Assembly: GCA_016712465.1 (NCBI GenBank)
Contig: JADJQZ010000008.1
Coordinates: forward strand, 1 to 12,915
DNA from: Candidatus Obscuribacter sp.
Lineage (GTDB): Bacteria; Cyanobacteriota; Vampirovibrionia; Obscuribacterales; Obscuribacteraceae
Reading direction: 5' to 3'
Length of the DNA stretch: 12,915 nt
Shown: positions 6,877-12,915 of the stretch, in pieces
How positions within the stretch are numbered: the first letter of the stretch is position 1
Layout: each line of letters starts with the position of its first letter
The notes under the pieces: model-generated
The model's database searches: none
Told to the model about the DNA's origin: nothing
What the model saw: the letters and a program-made list of their open reading frames with translations, nothing else
Translations under genes and position numbers: made by a program

Positions 6877-8899
6877 AAGTTAGTGGCTGTAGCTCCCTCT
6901 CTCACCCCGGTTTGCTACAATACCGCTCGATGAGCAATACAACCCCCTTGGGCTGTAGCTCCCTCTCTCACCCCGGTTTGCTACAATTCGCTAGAAACGC
7001 TCACCGCATGCGTAACTGCTGTAGCTCCCTCTCTCACCCCGGTTTGCTACAATATCTGGCATGACGGCACCGGTTTCAACATTGCTGTAGCTCCCTCTCT
7101 CACCCCGGTTTGCTACAATGCGGCATTGACACAGGCTTCTCGCGAGTAAGCTGTAGCTCCCTCTCTCACCCCGGTTTGCTACAATGTACCGCTTCTTCTT
7201 CTCGCAGTGAGACAGGCTGTAGCTCCCTCTCTCACCCCGGTTTGCTACAATTGAGCGCGACGTCTGGAGGCGGAGCACCGAGCTGTAGCTCCCTCTCTCA
7301 CCCCGGTTTGCTACAATGACCTGGGAAGCGTCGACGACCTTTCGGCTGCTGTAGCTCCCTCTCTCACCCCGGTTTGCTACAATTTTCATCGCCGTCGAAG
7401 TTGAAGAAGAGAAGCTGTAGCTCCCTCTCTCACCCCGGTTTGCTACAATTGAAACCCGATCTGGTATTGGGGATCAAGAGCTGTAGCTCCCTCTCTCACC
7501 CCGGTTTGCTACAATGGTGAGGGGCTACACATCTTGTGCAGAGGCGCTGTAGCTCCCTCTCTGACCCCGGTTTGCTACAATTAAATACCCAGACACGATA
7601 AGCTTTGTCGCGCTGTAGCTCCCTCTCTCACCCCGGTTTGCTACAATCCAAGGAAGCAAAAGCTCAGGCAAACACTCAGTTGTAGCTCCCTCTCTCACCC
7701 CGGTTTGCTACAATAAAACTAGCTGAGGTATTTTTTGCCAAATGAGGCTGTAGCTCCCTCTCTCACCCCGGTTTGCTACAATCTTAGCCATGCTGATGAT
7801 CTGGCGAACATCGCTGTAGCTCCCTCTCTCACCCCGGTTTGCTACAATTTCAGGTTTGGTGAATATGGCTCAACCATGGCTGTAGCTCCCTCTCTCACCC
7901 CGGTTTGCTACAATATTGACTCTGCTCACCGATCCGCATTGGCAGCTGTAGCTCCCTCTCTCACCCCGGTTTGCTACAATATTGACTCTGCTCACCGATC
8001 CGCATTGGCAGCTGTAGCTCCCTCTCTCACCCCGGTTTGCTACAATTCTGTCCAGCGAAGGCTTGTTATGCCAGTAGCTGTAGCTCCCTCTCTCCCCGGT
8101 TTGCTACAATCGTCTATTTTCACTTCTCTCTCCTTACTCCGCTGTAGCTCCCTCTCTCACCCCGGTTTGCTACAATAGATTTTACCGAATTGATGCAGCG
8201 AGAGACGCTGTAGCTCCCTCTCTCACCCCGGTTTGCTACAATAGGAGAGTTGCTGCAATCGTTGGCAATCCTGCTGTAGCTCCCTCTCTCACCCCGGTTT
8301 GCTACAATTGGCCATCGCGTAAGGCTTCAGCTCGCGCTGCTGTAGCTCCCTCTCTCACCCCGGTTTGCTACAATTTTAGCAAAGAGCTACTTGAGGAACT
8401 GATGCTGTAGCTCCCTCTCTCACCCCGGTTTGCTACAATAGCTTCCGCAACAGAGGTTTCCCTGGCTCGGCTGTAGCTCCCTCTCTCACCCCGGTTTGCT
8501 ACAATCGTAATGGAGGTATCTAAACTCAATCCGCAGCTGTAGCTCCTCTCTCACCCCGGTTTGCTACAATGAGGGGCTAGCCACAATCTTGCCAAATATG
8601 CTGTAGCTCCCTCTCTCACCCCGGTTTGCTACAATGTCGAGGCCGTCTTTGCTTTGCCTGTCGTGGCTGTAGCTCCCTCTCTCACCCCGGTTTGCTACAA
8701 TGGGCAAACTTAAAACCATGGCGGAGTTTCTGCTGTAGCTCCCTCTCTCACCCCGGTTTGCTACAATTCTATGGCGCCATGGAACAACCCAGCGTTAGCT
8801 GTAGCTCCCTCTCTCACCCCGGTTTGCTACAATAAAGAGCATCCCGCCCGCCATCCATAGTTCGCTGTAGCTCCCTCTCTCACCCCGGTTTGCTACAAT
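6877..8899 (+). promoter_or_regulatory. Extended -10 promoter carried in each CRISPR repeat
   Basis: Each repeat ends in TGCTACAAT, a good extended -10 element (TGnTATAAT type). In Neisseria type II-C arrays the same repeat-end sequence starts a separate short crRNA inside every spacer. If this works here, crRNAs are made on the plus strand towards cas2, and no leader promoter or RNase III step is strictly needed. This is inferred from sequence similarity. The first such copy, in the partial repeat, ends at 6851. Confidence 0.6.
7915..8010 (+). repeat. Duplicated spacer-repeat unit
   Basis: The spacers at 7915-7944 and 7981-8010 are identical over all 30 bases (both start ATTGACTCTG), separated by one repeat. 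This is a tandem duplication of one 66-nt unit, most simply by unequal recombination or slippage. Confidence 0.95.
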
Positions 8900-8963
8900 A
8901 GCCCGCTTGGAAACGTGCTCTGGATAAGGGCTTGAGGTATTCTACCTTCGGAACAAATCACAC
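8900..8963. other. Short gap between the array and cas2
   Basis: These 64 bases separate the last repeat from the cas2 stop codon. AGCCC (8900-8904) can pair with the GGGCT that follows about 23 bases later, but no T run follows. The stretch may contain the acquisition-side leader, the last transcript started in repeat 31, and the end of the convergent cas transcript. I see no anti-repeat here. Confidence 0.4.
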
Positions 8964-9296
8964 TCAAAACAAAAGCAACTGCCGAGCAGTAACCGTTTTT
9001 TCCTGAAACTCTTTTGGACCAACCAAAAGGGTCATACCTGCATATTGTTTTTCGGTCACCGTCATGCATCTTATAGAGCCCTCTGGCGGGAGATTTGTCT
9101 TAAGCCGTTTTAGGTGTTTTTCTTCGGCATCTGAACCATTCAATATGCGTCCATACACAGACCATTGAAGCATATCGTAACCGTCATGAAGAAGAAATTT
9201 CCTGAACTGTGTGTATGCCAGTCGTTTCTTTTTGGTTGTGACAGGCAGATCGAAAAATACAAGTAGTCTCATATAGCGCCTTGTTTCAACACTCAT
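8964..9296 (-). CDS. cas2: Cas2, type II
   Basis: A 110-residue protein of normal Cas2 size. Cas2 dimers bridge two Cas1 dimers in the complex that inserts new spacers. It reads MSVETRRYMRLLVFFDLPV with the conserved Asp after the first strand (FFDLP), then YTQFRKFLLHDGYDMLQWSV, KHLKRLKTNLPPEGSIR and VTEKQYAGM, all typical of type II Cas2. I chose the ATG at 9296 because type II Cas2 proteins have a short lead before MRL; the frame is open to 9350, but that part is cas1 coding sequence. The start overlaps the end of cas1 by 11 bases, so the two are translationally linked. It is intact, but its partner cas1 is interrupted, so it probably has no acquisition activity now. cas2 ends 64 bases from the array and is convergent with it. 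Confidence 0.95.
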   Translation of the reverse strand: MSVETRRYMRLLVFFDLPVTTKKKRLAYTQFRKFLLHDGYDMLQWSVYGRILNGSDAEEKHLKRLKTNLPPEGSIRCMTVTEKQYAGMTLLVGPKEFQEKTVTARQLLLF

Positions 9297-10003
9297 TAGA
9301 GTGAACCTTAAGGGGTATAAGCAGCGGGAGTTCAAGCAATTGGTGATCATTCTTGCCGACTACACGAAGAAGACTGGCAACGAGGTGCTCGATGGCAGCT
9401 AGACCGGAACGGGTGCTGTGACCTTGCTCAGTCTCCAAATCGTAATGAAGCAGTTCAACCAATGATGCTTTGTCTGATGTGGTGAGGTCAGCGTCGTCAT
9501 CTGATATTTCGGATGCAACAAATAGATCGACAAGCGGCCTAAACGGTTCAATCAGATCATCTGCAAGATTGAAGGCATTTTGCTCGCTGTGGTGGTGCAA
9601 TCCAAAAGCCGGAAGAAAACCGTGAGATACTAAGACCCTGGCGATTGCACCACGAAAAATCGCATAACCATAGTTCAGTGCTGAATTGACACGATGGGTT
9701 CGTGTTCTAGTGAACTGAATGCCAAAAAGGTTTCGAAAATAGTGAGCACTGGCCTGAGCCTCCAGGTTATCTGGATCGCCAGACCGAACACTTCTAGAGA
9801 GTGTATCCAACAATTCAGATCCTGGTCGTCTAGCCAAATTCAAGCATCTGGATTGATTTGTTATCTTTGTTTTTACAATATGAGACCAGCAACGTTTCGC
9901 GGTAGGCTTATCGAGAGCGAGCTGCTGCCTCATTACTTTAGTGGTTCTGGTATGAGGAAGAAAGGGCACAAACACTCCGTTAGGCTGGTAGTTTTCACCT
10001 GTA
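9286..10003 (-). pseudogene. cas1: Cas1, C-terminal part (type II), split off by an IS21 element
   Basis: This is the C-terminal ~235 residues of Cas1, the integrase that inserts spacers. It begins at the insertion site with TGENYQPNGVFVPFLPHTR, then KVMRQQLALDKPTAKRCW and KTKITNQSRCL. Three likely metal-binding sites are present: Glu in DNLEAQASAHYF (about residue 148 of the restored protein), His in GLHHHSEQNAF (about 203-205) and acidic residues in NLADDLIEPFRP (about 215). The frame is unbroken to the TGA at 9286-9288, overlapping the cas2 start. Without residues 1-67 and a start, it should not make active Cas1. A start inside the IS end could give a chimeric protein, but the beta-sandwich N-domain would still be absent. 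Joined to the segment at 12627-12826 the gene is about 304 codons, normal for type II Cas1. Confidence 0.93.
9998..10003. repeat. Target-site duplication, left copy (CCTGTA)
   Basis: CCTGTA directly precedes the left IS end TGTGTATTCCGG and is repeated directly after the right end at 12627-12632. Six bases is within the IS21-family range. Confidence 0.9.
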
Positions 10004-10102
10004 TGTGTATTCCGGACGAAAATGGCCATGGTTTCCGGCGGAAAATGGCCGCGATTTCCGGTCCAAAATGGCCATGGATTCCGGTCCAAAATGGCCAATT
10101 TC
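10004..10102 (+). repeat. Left-end IS repeats (four imperfect copies)
   Basis: Four copies of a ~24-bp unit of the type TTCCGGNNNAAAATGGCC lie in tandem from 10010. Two inverted copies lie at the right end (about 12581-12620). In IS21-family elements such subterminal repeats are transposase binding sites, and more copies on the left than the right is a known pattern. Confidence 0.85.
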
Positions 10103-10219
10103 TGAGCGAATAAACACCAAGCCAATTGCATACGCGAACCATATACAGCTGACTTGATTGACGCTGGACATTTTACTGAGCAGTAACACTTTGTTTGCTA
10201 GCTAGCTAATGAGGTGCCA

Positions 10220-11873
10220 ATGCCGAATCGGAGAATGTCCATGAGAAAGATTAGAGAGGTGCTAAGACTGCGTCATGCTAACGGTTTTAGTCAAAAAAGA
10301 CATAGCTAAGACAGTAAATTGCTCGCATGGTGCAGTTGGGGAATACTTGAAGCGGGCATCAGCAGCTGGACTAACCTGGCCGCTTCCTCCAGAGCTGGAG
10401 TTAAGCGATGACTCTCTTGACAAAATGCTGTATCCCCGAGCTGCGCCGAGTTCGGCAGTCCGCCGTCCGCAGCCAAACTGCATTCAGATGCGTGAGGAGC
10501 TAAAGAAGAAGGGTGTCTCACTCTACCTCCTTTGGACCGAATATCTTGATGAAAACCCTGCTGGATACAGCTTGAGTCAGTTCTGCGATATCTACAAACG
10601 ATTCAACAAGAACCTGGCAATCACAATGCGTATTGAACACAAAGGCGGAGACAAGGCGTTTTCCGACTTTGCCGGTACGACACTGCCGATAGTATCGGAG
10701 CGAACTGGAGAGGTAAGTCCAGCACACCTTTTCGTCTGCACTCTCGGCGCAAGCAGCTACACATTTGCCAAGCTCTACCCTGACGAGACTACTTCGTCTT
10801 GGTGCAATGGTCATGCCGATGCATTCAGCTTCTTTGGCGGCTCCCCGGTTGTTGTCGTCCCGGATAATCCTAAGGCCGTCATCACCAAAGCCAGTAAATA
10901 TGAGCCAGATATCAATCCTAGCTTCGCGCAGATGGCCGCTCACTTCAACGTCGTTGTACTCCCGGCTAGAATAAGGAAACCAAAAGACAAAGCGAAGGTA
11001 GAAGCCGCTGTTGGACTGGCTACACGATGGATTCTTGCAAGACTTAGAAACCGTACTTTCTTTTCCCTGGCGGAGGCAAAACCAAGCTGTAAGCGAGCTT
11101 TTGACTGGACTCAACGGAAAGAAGTTTCAAAAACGTCCTGGAAGTCGAATGTCTCTTTTCGAAGAACTGGACAGGCCTGTTCTTCGCTCTCTGCCTCACT
11201 CTAAATACGAGTACTTTGAGAGCAAAAGGGTCGGAGTTAATATCGACTATCACTTTGTCTTTGAGGACCACATGTATAGCGTGCCTTGCCAGCACCGCTT
11301 TGCCAAGGTTGATCTTCGCGTCACGGAGACAACCATTGAAGTGTTCCTTGACGGTACCCGCATCGCCAGCCACATTCGAGCATTCACGCCTGGCAAATTC
11401 TCTACATTGCCGGAACACAAACCACGTGAACACCAAGAGTACGGGAACTGGTCCCCTTCTGCGATGCTCGAAAAGGGACTGAAAATAGGCGCCTCTACTG
11501 CCAAGCTCTTCTCTGCAATCATGGCTTCTAGAGAGGTCCCGGAACAAGGATTCGAAGCTGTATGGGCATACTGCGCCTTGAAAAACAATACGACAGAGAA
11601 CGCTTGGAAGCCGCCTGTGCTCGCGCTCTAGCAATCAATGGACTCTCCTACAAATCTGTCTCTTCAATTCTCAAGTCCAAACTCGAATCTAGCCCTCTTC
11701 CAGAAAAACCCATCCAACTCACCGTCTTGCATTCCCACATTCGCGGTTCCCAATCTTTCGCCTCAAACATCAAGGAGAACAATAATGCTGATACACCCAA
11801 CAATAGACAACCTGAAGACTCTAAAATTACTGGCGATGGCCAGCACCCTGGAGAATCAACGGCACTTGCTTGA
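10220..11873 (+). pseudogene. istA: IstA transposase of the IS21 element, frame-broken
   Basis: The ATG at 10220 follows GAGGTG at 10211-10216. It reads MPNRRMSMRKIREVLRLRHA, and then the frame shifts in an A6 run near 10290; with A5 it continues as DIAKTVNCSHGAVGEYLKRA, a helix-turn-helix. The DDE catalytic residues of this retroviral-integrase-like transposase are visible: Asp in FSDFAGTTLP, Asp in VVVPDNPKAV, Glu in KAKVEAAVG. A second shift lies in AAAA near 11080 (three As would join FFSLAEA to NQAVSELLTGLNGKKFQKRP). A third lies near 11550, after VPEQGF, leading to MGILRLEKQYDRERLEAACA. The last frame stops at 11873, inside istB; the true stop may be nearer 11784. The total of about 540 codons fits IstA. 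All key residues persist, so one to three indels alone disable it. Confidence 0.9.
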
Positions 11874-12520
11874 CTCTCAAGAACTAAGCTTTGAAGAAAA
11901 ACTTGGCATCCTTGTCGATGCCGAACTTGCAGCAAAAGATTCAAAACGCCTGACTTCGCGTCTCCGCAACGCCAAACTCCGCCTGGCGGCTTGCATTGAA
12001 GACCTGAAATCAAGTCGTCCCGCGGCTTAGACCGCTCTGTTGTTACCGCTCTCTCCTCCCGCACCTGGCTTGATAAAGCTCGGAATGTCATCATTGAAGC
12101 CCCACCGGCGCAGGTAAAACTTACCTCGCCTGTGCACTAGCTCAACAGGCATGCAGAAACGGCTTCAGCACACTCTACGTAAGGGCTCCTGCCCTCTTTG
12201 AAGACCTCTCCCTCGCCAAGGCTGACGGTAGATTTAAAAGCATTCTGGCCTCCATCGCTCGCACTAAGCTACTCGTGCTCGATGACTTCGCCTGGCTCCC
12301 TCACCGATGAGCAGCGTCGCAACCTTCTGGAGATTGCCGAACAGCGCTACGAGATTGGCTCCACTATCCTCGTCAGCCAGATGCCCCTCAGCCACTGGCA
12401 TGACATTATCGGTGACCCCACTCTCGCCGACGCAATCCTAGACCGCCTTGTACACAACGCCCAGTGCATTGTTTTGAAAGGAGAATCCATGCGAAAAAAA
12501 AAGCTCAACAAAATGGGTAA
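11785..12520 (+). pseudogene. istB: IstB helper ATPase of the IS21 element, frame-broken
   Basis: The ATG at 11785 has AAGGAG at 11772-11777. IstB is the AAA+ ATPase (DnaC-like) that helps IstA choose and join its target. The N-terminal part reads MLIHPTIDNLKTLKLLAMAS and LTSRLRNAKLRLAACIEDL, then stops at TAG 12028. With one added base it continues as SSRGLDRSVVTALSSRTW. One more C gives a Walker A, APTGAGKTYLACALAQQA; Walker B follows as KLLVLDDFA. Another break (two short C runs) leads to LTDEQRRNLLEIAEQRYEIG and DPTLADAILDRLVHNAQ. The end is ESMRKKK; as read, an A9 run sends the frame past the IS end, while A10 would stop at TAA 12518-12520, giving about 244 codons, normal for IstB. Confidence 0.9.
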
Positions 12521-12626
12521 ATACAAAGTCCCAGCGTCGCTTCGCTCCGAAGTACCCCATAATTCATCCCTGAAAATCATGCCCACTTTCGTCCGGAAAC
12601 CATGGCCATTTTCACCGGAATACACA
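12521..12626 (+). repeat. Right end of the IS element
   Basis: A non-coding right end holding two copies of the subterminal unit in inverted orientation and the terminal CCGGAATACACA. The outer ~35 bases match the left end except for a few bases (compare ATGGCCATGGTTTCCGG at 10025-10039 with its complement near 12596-12612). Confidence 0.8.
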
Positions 12627-12632
12627 CCTGTA
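12627..12632. repeat. Target-site duplication, right copy (CCTGTA)
   Basis: The second copy of CCTGTA, directly after the IS right end. Removing the IS and one copy rejoins the two cas1 parts. Confidence 0.9.
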
Positions 12633-12826
12633 GAAAAAAAAGACCAACTCCATGCTCAGCACAGGCTGATAACACAGGATGTGTCAGCGAGATAGCCTTG
12701 TGATTTAGGAACAATTATCGCAATGTCCTCAAAGGGAATTGGCGACGGAATCTTGCTCTCATTGCAAGAGATGAGTTCTGGTGGTTAGCCCGCAGGTTTG
12801 AAATGACTACGCTACGCCAAGGCATG
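12627..12826 (-). pseudogene. cas1: Cas1, N-terminal part (type II), with frameshifts
   Basis: The start of the cas1 gene whose remainder is at 9286-10003. The ATG at 12826 is preceded by GGGAG seven bases upstream and reads MPWRSVVISNLRANHQNSSL, typical of the type II Cas1 N-terminal beta-sandwich. The reading then moves through frames: EQDSVA, IPFEDIAIIV, and NHKAISLTHPVLSACAEHGV running to the insertion site. A T8 run (12634-12641 on the plus strand as A8) would need nine Ts to join GLFF to the frame of the C-terminal part. So besides the insertion there are at least three single-base breaks in about 200 bases. These may be decay after loss of function, or sequence errors. Confidence 0.85.
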
Positions 12827-12915
12827 TCGGTTCTCCCGTTTTACTTTTAAACAAAGATCCCAGAGGATCTACGTGAACTTGTCAATTAAAACGCGGTGCG
12901 AACCCCGAGACTTCT
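12827..12915 (-). other. Stretch upstream of cas1, right edge
   Basis: cas9 usually ends just before cas1 in type II operons. All three minus-strand frames here end in a stop within 15 codons of the edge (ending VRTAF, PRFN or DKFT), so one may be the last residues of cas9, but I cannot tell. No anti-repeat is seen. Confidence 0.3.

Larger units (their letters stand above)
6831..8899 (+). CRISPR. Type II-C-like CRISPR array: 31 full repeats plus one partial, 31 spacers
   Basis: A 36-nt repeat beginning GCTGTAGCTCCC and ending CCCCGGTTTGCTACAAT recurs every 66 nt from 6886 to 8899. A partial copy (6831-6851, one mismatch) is cut at its 5' side by the mobile element. From memory, the repeat matches that of Neisseria meningitidis (type II-C) at about 28 of 36 positions, including both ends. 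Variants: CTGACC for CTCACC in the copy at 7546, GTTGTAG at 7679, two bases missing at 8077-8110, one C missing at 8536-8570. Spacers are mostly 30 nt; exceptions are 34 (6852), 31 (7648), 32 (7715) and 29 (8375 and 8571). The decayed end is away from cas2, which suggests that the cas2 side is the acquisition end. No tracrRNA anti-repeat is visible in the window. Confidence 0.97.
10004..12626 (+). mobile_element. IS21-family insertion sequence in cas1
   Basis: A 2623-bp element with ends TGTGTATTCCGG and, as inverted complement, CCGGAATACACA (10004 and 12626), flanked by the 6-bp duplication CCTGTA. It carries an istA-istB pair in the usual order and subterminal repeats at both ends, the hallmarks of IS21. 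It lies opposite to cas1. Both transposition genes are frame-broken as read, so it may be immobile now, unless the breaks are sequence errors. The perfect target duplication and well-matched ends suggest a fairly recent insertion. Confidence 0.95.

Noticed and set aside
6810..8835. Open frames repeating CSSLSHPGLLQ, APSLTPVCYN or IVANRGERGSYS
   Set aside because: These are translations of the CRISPR repeats in different frames, not proteins.
9933..10189. Minus-strand frames reading repeated GHFGPE-like units
   Set aside because: They translate the subterminal IS repeats, not a repeat protein.
10518..11634. Long minus-strand open frames inside the IS element
   Set aside because: They are antisense to istA, whose conserved motifs are clear on the plus strand.

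Overview
The window is bacterial DNA of moderate GC content with no rRNA or tRNA that I can see, so the organism cannot be named. It looks like an accessory region: a type II (probably II-C) CRISPR-cas locus, a truncated Rhs-type polymorphic toxin, two mobile elements, and broken plasmid-style genes (radC, ssb). Almost all coding is on the minus strand; the IS21-family element reads on the plus strand.

Layout: 1-287 no gene. 331-796 a frame-broken radC (JAMM motif still readable) followed by a terminator. 830-1020 a cluster of strong inverted repeats. 1189-1591 an ssb gene broken by single-base length changes. 1592-2789 no recognisable gene. 2790-3374 an unrecognised protein gene just downstream of the rhs terminator, possibly an immunity gene. 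3447-6512 the C-terminal ~1020 codons of an Rhs/YD-repeat protein with a variable toxin-like tip; its 5' part is missing. 6516-6827 a small mobile-element remnant that joins the cut rhs gene directly to a cut CRISPR repeat. 6831-8899 a CRISPR array with 31 full 36-nt repeats plus one partial. 8964-9296 cas2. 9286-12826 cas1, split by an IS21-family element (10004-12626) flanked by the 6-bp duplication CCTGTA. cas9 and tracrRNA are not in the window; by the usual type II order (cas9-cas1-cas2-array) cas9 should lie beyond the right edge.

Functionally, the array could still be transcribed, because each repeat ends in an extended -10 promoter-like sequence (TGCTACAAT), as in the Neisseria type II-C system. 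The cas operon points towards the array and is convergent with it. Spacer acquisition should be disabled by the insertion in cas1, while interference could persist if cas9 is intact. The rhs fragment has lost its 5' end, so its toxin tip may no longer be delivered.

A general caution: radC, ssb, cas1, istA and istB all carry single-base frameshifts, many of them explained by one base more or less in a homopolymer, with excellent protein conservation on both sides. This could be gene decay, but also unpolished long-read sequence. The 3-kb rhs frame, cas2 and the cas1 C-terminal part have no such breaks.
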